Source: Theocolax elegans
Taxonomy: Eukaryota > Arthropoda > Insecta > Hymenoptera > Cerocephalidae
Reading direction: 5' to 3'
Assembly: GCA_026168455.1 (NCBI GenBank)
Contig: CM047425.1
Span: 26,901,058 to 26,965,057 of the forward strand
Length of the DNA stretch: 64,000 bases
Every line of letters begins with the position of its first letter. Position 1 is the stretch's first letter. Shown piece by piece: positions 1 through 10,230 of the stretch. The notes under the pieces are model-generated. The model saw nothing but the letters and a program-made list of their open reading frames with translations, did no database searches and had not been told where the DNA came from. The position numbers and the translations under genes are program-made.

Positions 1-1346
1 TCGTGTTCCTCGAAGGTCTCTGTGGCGATGATTATATCATCGAGTTACGAAAATGCATAGGGCTCGAGCTCAGGCCCTATGATTTTGTCCACTAACCTTT
101 GGAACGTGGCTCCCGCCTGGGATAGGCCATAAGGCATCCTTTTAAATTGGAATAAGCCTAGCCCAGGTACTGTGAACGCGGTAATAGCCGCTGACTCCGG
201 TCTTAGCGGTATCTGGTGGTACGCGCTACTCAAGTCTAGCGTGCTGATGTACCTCGCGTTCTTGAGCTTCCGTAGTATGCCATCCATGTTAGGCAGTGGG
301 TAAGCATCGGTTTTCGATACTGCATTGACCTTCCGATAGTCAATGCAGAACCGATACTTCCCGTTAGGTTTACGGACCATTACTACGGGGCTCGACCATC
401 CACTGGTTGATGGCTCGATCACCCCTGCGTCGAGCATCTCTTTAACCTGAGCGTGCATCTCCTCCTCTATTCGCTTAGAGACGGGATAATATTTCTGCTT
501 GATCGGCCGCGTCGCACCCACGTCGATCGCGTGCTCAATCAAGGAGGTACACCCCAACGGCCTCCCCGTTGTACCCAGGTATCGGTCAGCCAGTGTATGC
601 AGTCTTTCTTGCTCCTCTGGCAGTAAGTCTGCAAGTCCTATCGATGCTATCTCGAATGCATTGATTCGCGATATGCTCGCTACTTCCAGATCTACGGACT
701 TGTTGGCCGCTTTGATCCAAAGTTTATTCTCGTTTGGATCCAAAACTGCGCCAAAACCACGGATGAAGTCCGCTCCGACATAACAGTCGATTTGGTCGTC
801 CGGGAGTACGGCTACGCGAATATCTCGCTTTATCCCGGCAACCTCGAAAGGCAGGTCTACATAACCAGCGATCGCCACCGTCTGGTTTCCTGGCACTTTC
901 GCTTTCCTTCCATTGCTCGGGATGAGTGGACAGCCGCAGGCCGTGGCCAATTGTAGACCAATTGAACCCATTACCGTGCGCGATGCTCCCGTATCGAACA
1001 AGGCGCGTACGCGGTAGCCGGCAATGCCCACTTGGACCCACCAACGAGTTTCTTTTTCACTCGGAGGGCCTTCTCCTCCAGCCCTATCATCCAGATCTCT
1101 AGTAGCGGCCGCTATCTGGTGTTGATCCGACTTTTCCGTCGATCTCACAGAATTCGGGCTGAGACAGCCACTACATCTCTCGGACTCAGCTGACGTCGTC
1201 GGCACTTCCGACGACTCTTTTGTTGCCGAGCTCGCTTCACAGCGCTCCGCTGTGATCGGGGTATCTGTTCGGGTCTTACGCGGGGCAGGAACGGGGACGA
1301 CCCTTTTCAACCGCTCCTGTTTGCGTTTCCCGAACAGTCCGGACAA
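1..1346 (-). pseudogene. pol: Ty3/Gypsy pol: aspartic protease and reverse transcriptase, cut by window edge
   Basis: Reads leftwards from 1346. The first 100 residues are a hydrophilic linker; a retropepsin active site FDTGASRT follows (Asp at about residue 118), then an RT with the LDLSSAYHQIPL block (motif A) and RMPYGLSQAGATFQR (motif B) typical of Ty3/Gypsy. The frame ends at a TAA (45-47) exactly where the tyrosine of the YLDD catalytic box is expected; the next codons read L-D-D-I-I-I and continue to the window edge. The start overlaps the end of gag by 40 nt in the -1 frame, which suggests expression by -1 frameshifting, as is usual in this family. RNase H and integrase, if present, lie outside the window. 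Family assignment is secure; the nonsense codon makes this copy inactive unless it is a sequencing error. Confidence 0.9.
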
Positions 1347-3127
1347 TCTGCGCGCTTATACCCTAGCCGTCCGCAACCAAAGCATTTCAGTGGTTGTGTG
1401 GCTTGCGGTCTTGCGCTCACGATCTGATTGTCTGTTTTCTCTTTCGATCCGCCGTACGTCCTTTCGGCGGAACCCTTCGTATTCTTGGTTCGATTTGGTT
1501 CCCTTGGGTTACCAATTCCACTCCGAGATGTAGTCATCGAAAGGACGAATTCTCTCATTTTCTCTTCGAGAACTTTGGCCAGGGTTTTCGCCAAGTCCTC
1601 TGGCGGATTCTTCTTAGTCTGCAGATTTGGTGCTGTCGACTGCACCGCTGCAATCTTCGTCTTGGCCCTTCTTTCCTCCTTCGGTTTATAAGCCGACTCG
1701 GGGATTAGGGCAGTCTCGGGTGGCGGAGGGTGTCTATACGCTTTCTGTCCCTCCAGCGTAAGTTCGGCTTCGACAGCTAGATCAAGAAGAGTATGGATTG
1801 AATCGCAATCCGTCCTGCGCACCAAATTCTGTATCTCGGGGCGCAGGTTGCCGTGCAGTGTATCTAACTGCTGCTCGATCCTTGGGATTGGATCGAGTCT
1901 TCTTATCATGTGCACTAAACACGTAATATAGTCCCGTGTTTTCTCGCCGGGTCCTTGATAGCGAGAATTTATTTCGGCAATCAACCTCTTCTGAAACCGC
2001 CTATTTGTTCCGAACCAGTGACGAGCTTCTTTTTGGAATTCGGACCACGTCGACCACGTATCTCTTTCGTTTTTGAACCAGAGTGCTGCAACGCCTTTGA
2101 ATAACTCTGGCAGTGAGCTTAGCAATTCGGATTCTGAAAGATTGGCCAGAATCCGACATTCCTCGACTCGTTCGAGAAATGAGTCTATGCTCTGGTCGCC
2201 ATCTGCTGAGAATTGTAGTCCCCATTTCCGGACAATTTGACCGACATCTCTCAGTGACTGTCCTGCACTTCTCTGCCAGGTGCTGTTCTCGGTCCTGGTA
2301 CCACTCGTATTTCCAAGTCTTTCCTGACCTTGGAAGTTCCCCCCCTCCCAGGCTTGGCCGACTCTCCTTGCGAGTGGTGCTGGGGGGTCAGGTTGTGGTA
2401 ATTCGGTTGTATTGTCCAGGTAATGGTACGTCATTGTGTCCTGGAATCCTACTTGCTGCCGTTGGCTCCGGACTTCGTGTCGTGGCTGGTCCAGTCTAGT
2501 GCTTGTTAAAATAGGCTGAGCTTGCGCAGCCGTTAGCGCATTTACTTTTTCAGTTAATTGCTTAACTGTGTCCGACATTCCTTGCATAAAATTTGCGAAT
2601 TCGAGTGGGATTTCGAATGATCCTCCGTCTGTTGCAGTGAGTCTTATTCTGCTTGAATTTTTATCATCGTTTGTAATACTGTCGGCAGCTTTGTCATTCG
2701 TTGATGTTGATTCCGTGGTTTCTTGCAATATTGCCGTGGTTTCATTGTCTTTGAGGTGTTGAACTCTTCTACGACTTGTTTCCATATTTTCTTTAACTTT
2801 TTCATCGTTGTTAAGAGTTAATAATGGATGGCTTGTGTTGTCGTCAATTGTCGAGTTCTCCCACGGGTGTTCTGCCGAGCTATATTTTGTGATAAAATTT
2901 TGCCTGAGTTCTTCCCGATGGTACCAGACGGTGATTTCATCCTGCTCAGGTTCTTCAACGAAATCCCTTGGCTCGTAATCTCCTAGGAGCCATTTTGTCA
3001 GACGACTTAATTTGTCAAATTTATTGCCTGTATCTTTAAGTGACAGGTCGTTAAGATATTGACAAATATCTTTGTCTCTATAAAACAAACACCAGTCTTC
3101 GATCTTCTGTTGTGTCGAACACGCCAT
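1307..3127 (-). CDS. gag: Ty3/Gypsy gag polyprotein, 606 aa
   Basis: Structural protein of an LTR retrotransposon, open from its ATG at 3127 to 1307. The N-terminal third is charged and serine/threonine-rich; the middle (about residues 290-450, with the RKWGLQFSADGD and ALWFKNERDTW segments) resembles the retrotransposon gag/capsid domain; the C-terminus is basic and holds one zinc-knuckle-like motif, C-x2-C-x4-Y-x4-C, with tyrosine where histidine is normal. pol overlaps its 3' end in the -1 frame. The gene is preceded by a leader and an LTR on the right (higher coordinates). The first 507 bases are repeated at 4030-4536 by a tandem duplication. Confidence 0.88.
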   Translation of the reverse strand: MACSTQQKIEDWCLFYRDKDICQYLNDLSLKDTGNKFDKLSRLTKWLLGDYEPRDFVEEPEQDEITVWYHREELRQNFITKYSSAEHPWENSTIDDNTSHPLLTLNNDEKVKENMETSRRRVQHLKDNETTAILQETTESTSTNDKAADSITNDDKNSSRIRLTATDGGSFEIPLEFANFMQGMSDTVKQLTEKVNALTAAQAQPILTSTRLDQPRHEVRSQRQQVGFQDTMTYHYLDNTTELPQPDPPAPLARRVGQAWEGGNFQGQERLGNTSGTRTENSTWQRSAGQSLRDVGQIVRKWGLQFSADGDQSIDSFLERVEECRILANLSESELLSSLPELFKGVAALWFKNERDTWSTWSEFQKEARHWFGTNRRFQKRLIAEINSRYQGPGEKTRDYITCLVHMIRRLDPIPRIEQQLDTLHGNLRPEIQNLVRRTDCDSIHTLLDLAVEAELTLEGQKAYRHPPPPETALIPESAYKPKEERRAKTKIAAVQSTAPNLQTKKNPPEDLAKTLAKVLEEKMREFVLSMTTSRSGIGNPREPNRTKNTKGSAERTYGGSKEKTDNQIVSARPQATQPLKCFGCGRLGYKRADCPDCSGNANRSG

Positions 3128-3389
3128 ATTTATAATAACGATTTAAATAAATAATTTACAATAAATACAAAAAAATAATTTATTTCGCTTTACCAGAGCA
3201 GTCCAATTGCGCGGCTATCGTGGGGTCGTTCGCTCGCGTTTTCCCTAAGGCACACAATTATAATCGCAAAATACAAAGAATATATATGATTGGACTATAC
3301 GGCCTAACTATTGGGTTGCTCTGGCTTTGTCCTACCGTGTACGCTAATGCAAGGTTGTGTGGGTTTCTTCGATTCTGGTTGTACCAAGT
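3128..3389 (-). other. Gypsy leader with primer-binding-site-like sequence
   Basis: Untranslated leader between the LTR edge and the gag ATG. On the minus strand a TGG-initiated stretch (complement of 3368-3386) starts three bases after the presumed LTR end, the usual place for a tRNA primer site. Its match to the T-loop geometry of a tRNA is imperfect, so the primer tRNA is not named. The 62-codon open frame on the plus strand here is only leader sequence and is repeated with the duplication. Confidence 0.5.
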
Positions 3390-3835
3390 TGTAACAATAT
3401 CGGCTTGATATTACCAGAGTAAGGATTTAATAATTAAATATAAAATATTAATTGTGGGTACTACAAACACCTCTTTAATTTAAAACAGTTAAAATAACCC
3501 GAATAAAACAATAAGTGTTTTATTTTTGTCCACACAATCTTTCAGCACGTCAATTAAAATTTATTGAACGTGTATCAAGATAATTCTAATTGATAAACGA
3601 AATTAAAGACGAATTATAAATAAAATGAAGACTTCAATTATACGTCTTTTTATTTTTATAGTACTAAATTAGTGCCAATTAATTATCTAGTTAATTAATT
3701 GGTTAAAGCTTAGCGTACACTTTACACCAAATCTATTGTCTCTCTCTCGCCTATTATGCTACGCAGAAATATATAACGAGAAATTACAATTCTAAGGGTA
3801 TCGTTCTAGCGCTCGTATTTTTCCGACGCACACAC
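3390..3835 (-). repeat. Long terminal repeat (5' LTR of the Gypsy element)
   Basis: On the minus strand the repeat ends with TGTTACA next to the primer-site-like sequence. The outer end is uncertain: a TGTAAT start at 3788 would give about 400 bp and a TGTGTG start at 3835 about 446 bp. A TATATA-type box and AATAAA-type signals (seen as TTTATT on plus) lie inside. The 3' LTR is left of the window, so the boundary cannot be checked by pairing. A second copy lies at 4799-5244. Confidence 0.55.
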
Positions 3836-3996
3836 TTTATTTTTCGATTTGTGAAATCGTATTATTCACTTTGAAAAATTTTCCAGATTACCGCAAAAAA
3901 AAAAATATATCTTTCGAGGATTCTAAAATAATTCGAAAGATTCGGAAAAATTTACGAATTCCGAAAAAATTGGAAAAATTGGAAAAATTCCAAAAC

Positions 3997-4536
3997 CTAC
4001 AAAAATTTGCAAATGTGAAAAATTTGAAATCCTCCGTCTGTTGCAGTGAGTCTTATTCTGCTTGAATTTTTATCATCGTTTGTAATACTGTCGGCAGCTT
4101 TGTCATTCGTTGATGTTGATTCCGTGGTTTCTTGCAATATTGCCGTGGTTTCATTGTCTTTGAGGTGTTGAACTCTTCTACGACTTGTTTCCATATTTTC
4201 TTTAACTTTTTCATCGTTGTTAAGAGTTAATAATGGATGGCTTGTGTTGTCGTCAATTGTCGAGTTCTCCCACGGGTGTTCTGCCGAGCTATATTTTGTG
4301 ATAAAATTTTGCCTGAGTTCTTCCCGATGGTACCAGACGGTGATTTCATCCTGCTCAGGTTCTTCAACGAAATCCCTTGGCTCGTAATCTCCTAGGAGCC
4401 ATTTTGTCAGACGACTTAATTTGTCAAATTTATTGCCTGTATCTTTAAGTGACAGGTCGTTAAGATATTGACAAATATCTTTGTCTCTATAAAACAAACA
4501 CCAGTCTTCGATCTTCTGTTGTGTCGAACACGCCAT
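3997..4536 (-). pseudogene. Truncated duplicate of gag N-terminus
   Basis: Second copy of the first 169 codons of gag, identical to the residues starting at 3127. The frame then runs ten codons into the A/T-rich flank and stops. It exists only because of the tandem duplication and has no capsid or nucleocapsid part. Confidence 0.9.
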
Positions 4537-4798
4537 ATTTATAATAACGATTTAAATAAATAATTTACAATAAATACAAAAAAATAATTTATTTCGCTTT
4601 ACCAGAGCAGTCCAATTGCGCGGCTATCGTGGGGTCGTTCGCTCGCGTTTTCCCTAAGGCACACAATTATAATCGCAAAATACAAAGAATATATATGATT
4701 GGACTATACGGCCTAACTATTGGGTTGCTCTGGCTTTGTCCTACCGTGTACGCTAATGCAAGGTTGTGTGGGTTTCTTCGATTCTGGTTGTACCAAGT

Positions 4799-5244
4799 TG
4801 TAACAATATCGGCTTGATATTACCAGAGTAAGGATTTAATAATTAAATATAAAATATTAATTGTGGGTACTACAAACACCTCTTTAATTTAAAACAGTTA
4901 AAATAACCCGAATAAAACAATAAGTGTTTTATTTTTGTCCACACAATCTTTCAGCACGTCAATTAAAATTTATTGAACGTGTATCAAGATAATTCTAATT
5001 GATAAACGAAATTAAAGACGAATTATAAATAAAATGAAGACTTCAATTATACGTCTTTTTATTTTTATAGTACTAAATTAGTGCCAATTAATTATCTAGT
5101 TAATTAATTGGTTAAAGCTTAGCGTACACTTTACACCAAATCTATTGTCTCTCTCTCGCCTATTATGCTACGCAGAAATATATAACGAGAAATTACAATT
5201 CTAAGGGTATCGTTCTAGCGCTCGTATTTTTCCGACGCACACAC
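4799..5244 (-). repeat. Duplicate copy of the Gypsy LTR
   Basis: Copy of 3390-3835 shifted by 1,409 bases, with the same inner TGTTACA end on the minus strand and the same TATATA-type box. It is followed on the right by more of the A/T-rich flank than the first copy has, which shows that this is the original outer edge of the element. Confidence 0.6.
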
Positions 5245-5438
5245 TTTATTTTTCGATTTGTGAAATCGTATTATTCACTTTGAAAAATTTTCCAGATTAC
5301 CGCAAAAAAAAAATAATATCTTTTCGAGGATTCTAAAATAATTCGAAAGATTCGGAAAAATTTACGAATTCCGAAAAAATTGGAAAAATTGGAAAAATTC
5401 CAAAAACCTACAAAAATTTTGCAAATGTGAAAAATTTG

Positions 5439-5870
5439 AAAATTTTCTAGAAATCTAAAAAATTATGAAAGATTTTTAAATTTCGAAAAATTTAAAAAAA
5501 TCTTGAAAATCTCGAAAAATTTGAAAATCTCGAAAAATTAAAAAAATTTCTAAAAAAATTTGAAAATTTCAGAAAATTTGAAAATTTGAAAATTTTGAAA
5601 AATTTTGAAAAACTTGAAAATTCTGAAAATTTTGTAAAATTTGAAAAAAATTGCAAATTTCGAAAAATTTGAAAAGATTGAAAATTTCGGAAAATTTGGA
5701 AAATTTTTAATTTTTGGGAAAATTTGGAAACTTAATTTGTTTATAAAATTTATATCTGTTATGAATTATTACTTTAAGAAATTTATTTAATTCGAATTTT
5801 AAATTTAATTTAACTCGAAAATAATAAGTCTTATTTCGAAAATAATAAGTATTATTTCGAGTCAATTCCG
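5439..5870. repeat. A/T-rich degenerate simple repeat (gaaaattt type)
   Basis: About 300 bases of irregular iterations of gaaaattt/gaaaaattt with no coding capacity, followed by AT-rich sequence with a doubled aataataagt(c/a)ttatttcga motif near 5820-5860. The same repeat type forms the flank inside the duplicated unit (3840-4029). It looks like old expanded simple sequence in which the Gypsy element sat. Confidence 0.7.
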
Positions 5871-6030
5871 AGAATTATGTTCGTTTGTACTCGGCTCGTG
5901 TTGTTGTTTACATATGTTCGTCGCGACGAACTCGCAACGTACTCGCAACCACTCGTTGCGATTTATATGTACAACAACGTCCGCAGTACAAGATTCAACT
6001 AAATGGAAAATTTTTCCTATCCCGAGGAAA

Positions 6031-6050
6031 CTCACGTGTCGGGCGCCAGT
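6031..6050 (-). other. tRNA-Lys-like primer-binding site next to LTR 2
   Basis: On the minus strand the sequence directly after the LTR end starts TGGCGCCCGACACGTGAG, similar to the complement of the 3' end of animal tRNA-Lys (TGGCGCCCAACGTG in classical retroviral sites). It fixes the orientation of the adjacent LTR as minus strand and shows that at least the start of an internal region remains. The similarity is from memory, with mismatches. Confidence 0.5.
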
Positions 6051-7187
6051 TGTAACAGGGTTATTCTCGTACGTCAGGAGGGTTATGTTCGTCCTGTACA
6101 TCTGTTCGATATACAGGAAATCAATGCAATACCGAGGTCAGCTGTCTCACCATACAGCCGACAAATCGGTGAAAATTACCTTTCGGGACGACCGGAGCTA
6201 GCCTCAAGCTCCGAACGACGACGTTGGCCCTGTGTACAATGTGTGCACTTACTTAGTGCACACTTATCCTCCGATGATGCTCGTACTCGGCTACTCAGTT
6301 AAGTGTGTCGTGCTGAGTACAATGCACGACACCCGCGGGGCATGGCGGTATTCGCCTTTGGGATAGGAACTACTCGCGGGTTTAATGAATCGACACTCGC
6401 GATTAAAAATGTCGGTGTGATTTATTCTAAATAAATAAAAATGAAAGGGATACAAAGACTTATAAATTATGCCGGGGCGAGCCAAGGCAATGCTAAACCT
6501 TGGCTCAATAACAGTTAAATAAGAAAATGTAAACAAACGCGGGCACATAAAATGTATACAGTGTGCGTGTGTGTGTGCGCCCGCCGCAAACTACGGTCCG
6601 AGACACGGCGTCTCGATATGTTCGCGGGAACGAGATTACACCAGGTATCGAGCACCTGGTTGAGCCGAAGACCTAGTATGGGCAAATTATTGCCGGAGTG
6701 TGGAGCACTCCGGCTTACCGAATGCGTGTCTACGCAATAGAGAGAGACACGGCGAGAGTATCCGGCCTCTCGCCCGGGCGATATGGTGCGTCGGGGTACT
6801 GCGCGTATCCCGATGCCGCTCGCGGATCGCGTCGCGCTTTTGAAACGGCGTACGCCTGGCCAGGACTTACTTGTCTTTTCGACGTTGAAGGTTAGCACTC
6901 TCGGTGTCCGCTTTTTCTCGCTTTCTCTCTCTCGGACCCTCTCTCTCTCTCTCTTTCTCTCCTTCGCCACAGTTCGGAGTCACGGGGCCTTGACTGGTCT
7001 CACGCTAGGTCGAGCTACGAACCGAACGGTGTTGCCGATCCCGTGTTGTTCGAGGTTCGAACGATACTGCCGGTGTGTCGTGCACACCGGCTCTCCGACG
7101 CGCTCGCGCATGCGCCTTACGCGTCTTCAACGGTAGACTCACGCGATCGGTACGATTTTCGACTCGCGTGAACCGTTTACCGTTACA
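6051..7187 (-). mobile_element. 1,137-bp LTR of a second LTR retrotransposon
   Basis: The segment is bounded by TGTAAC (6051-6056) and GTTACA (7182-7187), a perfect 6-bp terminal inversion of the TG...CA type. A primer-binding-site-like sequence abuts its left end, so it is the 5' LTR of a minus-strand element whose body is missing: only about 200-300 bp of leader-like sequence separates it from A/T-rich repeats. It is GC-richer than its surroundings and holds short GT and CT tracts. Open frames inside it (for example 6515-6970 minus, 6783-7136 plus) have no recognisable domain and I do not count them as genes. The right flank begins atatatata. Confidence 0.65.
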
Positions 7188-8420
7188 ATATATATATAGG
7201 AGACGAAAAAGATATCGAAAAATACATAGCCGAGTAAAGGAATTTGACATCTCAGATATTTACATGAAATTTTATTAAAAGTATTACTAAATAATTTATC
7301 GAAAACTTAATAAACTGAAAAAATATTATAAAAGAAAAAATGTATGATATAAAAAGTTACGTAAATAACATATTATATATTAATATTCAAAAATAAAAAA
7401 ACCGCAGGTGCAGTTAGATGTCTAATAGGTGCTAGCGCGCATTATACTTGTGTTGGTTGCGCTACCGCGCACCTTGATGTACAAAAAAATATTATTATCT
7501 ATATTTTTACAAAAATTATTTTTATATACATTATTTGATTCACTGCTAAGTATCTAAGTTGGATAATCACATTTCATTAATTACTTGAAATAACATGTCA
7601 AATTACTTTTATCAAACGATAAATTATTTGTTAAATAAACAAGTTTTTATTTCAAATATTTACTACATATTATTACTTCAAATAAAATTTTCAGTATATG
7701 GTTTAAATATAAATTTTAAATGTAATTTTTTAAAATACGTTATAACAATATTTAAATCGATTTATGAAAAGATATCTACGCACAACAGAAATTTTAATTG
7801 AACAATTTATTGAAGTAAAAATTATCAATGAACGCCATCTAATCAATGCATATCGAATTACAAATGACCGACATAGTGAGCTGCCCCCTCCATGAATTTC
7901 AAAAGCTAAAGAGTGGCTCTGATTGGTGGGCGGAAAAACGTCACATCGGCCTCTCATTGGTAGGCGTTTTGTTCCCTGGGCGAAATGATCCCCATTCCAT
8001 TCGTACGATATTTAGGACGGCTGTTGCCCCAAAATGGTATAAGAACTGTTCAAAAGTGGCGCTGTAGTCGCAAAACAAAACACTTTTTCGTCATTTAGGA
8101 TAGCAGAGCTCCCAAAACTAGGAGAGCTGCTGCACTAAAGGTAATGTACTGTATTTGTCCTTCACATAAGTACAGAGGTTGCCCCAAGAATTTCTCGGTG
8201 CATTAATTTACTAAAAACATAATAACAATAAGCGAATTTACACATAATTAGCTGATAAAACGCGGCTAGATCAGCTTATACATTGAAATTAGCTTATTAC
8301 TCTGCGGAAAATATCTAGCAAAGCTCCCGCGCCGCGCCGCCGCCGCCGGTCAGCGTTTTCTTTTATATAGAATTTGATATAAATACCCAAAATTCTTAGT
8401 TTTGTAGAATAGTTTAAATA
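7188..8420. other. Non-coding AT-rich interval with promoter-like stretch before the Maverick block
   Basis: No supported gene. 7400-7480 contains a GC-richer imperfect palindrome (ggtgctagcgcgc ... gcgctaccgcgcacc). 7910-7975 has two attggt (inverted CCAAT) boxes around a cgtcaca motif. 8320-8352 is a CCG-rich tract. TATA-like sequences at 8364-8370 and 8376-8384 precede the ATPase ATG (8421) by 40-55 bases and may form its promoter. I could not identify a Maverick terminal inverted repeat here. Confidence 0.45.
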
Positions 8421-9089
8421 ATGGAGACACAGTGGAAACATCCATTTACGTGTATAATCAGTGAACCAACGGGTTGTGGTAAAACTATATTCGTTAAAAA
8501 GTTTCTTCATAATCTTACCGATATTTGCGATTCAAAGTTTGATAGAGTTTTATTTTACTATGGTGAATGGCAAGAGAGCTACAGAACATACTTCAAGTTG
8601 GGGAGATACGTCGGTAAAACAATAGAATTTCACGAGGGTCTACCGCAACCTTCCGACTATTCTCACGACAACAATAAGAATAAATTAATAATCATTGATG
8701 ACCTGATGAGAGAATCGTCAAATAACGTAGTGTTAGATCTGTTTACAAAAGGAAGCCATCACAAAAATATTAGCGTAATTTTTATTACACAAAATCTGTT
8801 TCATAAAGGATCCGGACAACGAGACATATCTTTAAACGTCAATTATATCGTAATTTTTAAAAATCCACGAGATCGTGCACAGATTCAATACCTCGCTCGT
8901 CAAGTCTACCCTGAAGACCCAAAATTTTTACAAGAGGCATATTCGGATAGTACGGCTCCACCCCATGGATATCTTTTGCTAGATTTGAAACAGAGTTCTC
9001 GGGAAGAAATACGATTTCGCACGTCAATCTTTCCCGACGATAGAGTGCAGTACGTGTACGTGCCAAAATACAGCTTCAAATTTCGATAA
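8421..9089 (+). CDS. Maverick/Polinton A32-like genome-packaging ATPase
   Basis: 222-aa FtsK/HerA-type ATPase that in virus-like Mavericks would drive DNA into the capsid. Walker A is EPTGCGKT (residues 14-21), Walker B is KLIIIDDLM (about residues 89-97), and an FITQNLFHKG segment follows as expected for sensor/arginine-finger regions. The frame is intact from ATG to TAA and of normal length for the family. It is the first gene of a same-strand block that ends at 16067; TATA-like sequences lie just upstream. Assignment to the Maverick ATPase family is confident; activity is inference. Confidence 0.9.
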   Translation: METQWKHPFTCIISEPTGCGKTIFVKKFLHNLTDICDSKFDRVLFYYGEWQESYRTYFKLGRYVGKTIEFHEGLPQPSDYSHDNNKNKLIIIDDLMRESSNNVVLDLFTKGSHHKNISVIFITQNLFHKGSGQRDISLNVNYIVIFKNPRDRAQIQYLARQVYPEDPKFLQEAYSDSTAPPHGYLLLDLKQSSREEIRFRTSIFPDDRVQYVYVPKYSFKFR

Positions 9090-9107
9090 GAATAGAGAAG
9101 GAAGAAA

Positions 9108-9487
9108 ATGATGGACAGTGCTAATCAAACTATGAGGCAGAAAAGATCGAGGAGACAAATAGGAGGCTGTATACCCAACCATTTCAGTAAAAAGTGCGTA
9201 TCCGTGTTGAATGCTCTGTGTCACGCAGATAATAAACAACGGTTAGCTCTTATACATTCACAAAAATCTAAATTGAACAGTCACCAAAATCTAAATTGAA
9301 AAGATATCGTAAAGTTTTGCGAAAATTGGTTGAAACAAAAAAAAGAAAGAGCAACAGAAATGGTAAATATGACTGGGTAAAAAAGAAACAAGTAATTGTG
9401 CAACAAGGTGGCGGTTTCCTTCCTCTCTTGCTGGCACCAATTATAGGAACATTGATTTCTAAAATATTTGGAGGTAGTCAGCAGTGA
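9108..9487 (+). pseudogene. Maverick pX-like small basic capsid-associated protein, broken
   Basis: Two open pieces that look like one gene: 9108-9299 (basic, cysteine-containing, with a CIPNHF segment) and 9296-9487, which starts KRYRKVLRKLVE and ends in a hydrophobic glycine-rich tail GGGFLPLLLAPIIGTL. This basic-plus-hydrophobic layout resembles the pX/mu-like proteins annotated in Mavericks and adintoviruses. The frame changes at about 9298, and the middle appears shortened. It starts 18 bases after the ATPase. Function in virion core or membrane interaction is inference. Confidence 0.6.
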
Positions 9488-9493
9488 GAGAAA

Positions 9494-9566
9494 ATGAATC
9501 ATGCTAAAAAAATGGTGATGGTTCCCGAAGACGTGTTTCAAAATACAGTTCTACAACAACAACAGC

Positions 9567-9607
<41 letters not shown>

Positions 9608-10228
9608 GATTACGTAAAGGACACGTCGGAAGAATGTGGAATTCAAACAAAAGGTAATGTGTTATCGCGCCTTGATGCCGAAATGCACGACATCTTATTC
9701 TCCAAGAGTATAAGAGACGAACGAGAAAAGAGTCTAAAATATTTACAAGTATTACGTCGATATTTACACTTTAAAAATTTTGAGCGTACCGTAGAAAATG
9801 AAGAAGAAGATGAAAACGAAGAGGTAAACGCAACAACATTATCCGAACAGGAAATTATTGATACTCTTCCAAAAACGTACAAAAAGAAAGGCCAAATATT
9901 TCTTAAATACTGAAAAACTAATAATCTTCACCGTTTAACTTGGAATGAATGTGGAACTGTATTAATAGATAATAAACCTATATCCAATTCTAACGTTGTA
10001 GAAATTGTAAACTACACACTCAGAAATAAGAAGACAGTGGATGAACCTACAGAAGCTATTGAAATAGCTAGGTTTATATCGTTGTCTCAAACTCCTGTAA
10101 ATCTTGTTGGAAATGCAAACCTGTTAAAATTGATTGAAAGAGTTTATCCCAAAAAATTGAAGAGAAAAATTAGTGAAACACCTCAAGCGTCGGTAAGAGG
10201 TGAAAAGTGGTTGAGAATTGTTGCATAA
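9494..10228 (+). pseudogene. Conserved Maverick protein with 18-residue poly-glutamine, one nonsense codon
   Basis: One reading frame runs from ATG 9494 to 10228, interrupted only by a TGA at 9911-9913. The N-terminus KKMVMVPEDVF is followed by 18 consecutive glutamines encoded by CAA/CAG (9554-9607), then a charged helical region and an acidic patch (ENEEEDENEE). The part after the stop (LTWNECGTVLID...) is well conserved in type with Maverick proteins encoded just before the integrase. The molecular role is not known to me. It sits 7 bases after the pX-like gene and overlaps nothing. The poly-Q is a microsatellite-type expansion. Confidence 0.65.
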
Positions 10229-10230
10229 AA

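Larger units (their letters stand above)
2621..5438. repeat. 1,409-bp tandem duplication of gag start, leader, LTR and flank
   Basis: Bases 2621-4029 recur at 4030-5438 in the same orientation with a constant offset of 1,409 and only a few single-base indels in homopolymers. The unit holds the first 507 bases of gag, the leader, the LTR and about 190 bp of outside A/T-rich flank, so it arose after the element had inserted. The internal junction at 4029/4030 fuses the flank to the inside of gag. It is either a recent tandem duplication or a duplicated contig end. Confidence 0.93.

Noticed and set aside
3220..3408. 62-codon plus-strand frame, repeated at 4629-4817
   Set aside because: It lies in the leader of the minus-strand Gypsy element and is doubled only by the tandem duplication; no domain.
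6515..7250. Several 60-150 codon frames on both strands inside the 1.1-kb LTR
   Set aside because: GC-rich LTR sequence keeps frames open by chance; composition is Arg/Ser-rich without motifs.
7400..7480. tRNA-like or SINE-like palindrome
   Set aside because: The stem is imperfect and no A/B box pattern or cloverleaf could be made.
8364..8384. Maverick terminal inverted repeat near the ATPase
   Set aside because: No matching inverted partner was found after 16067 or elsewhere in the window.
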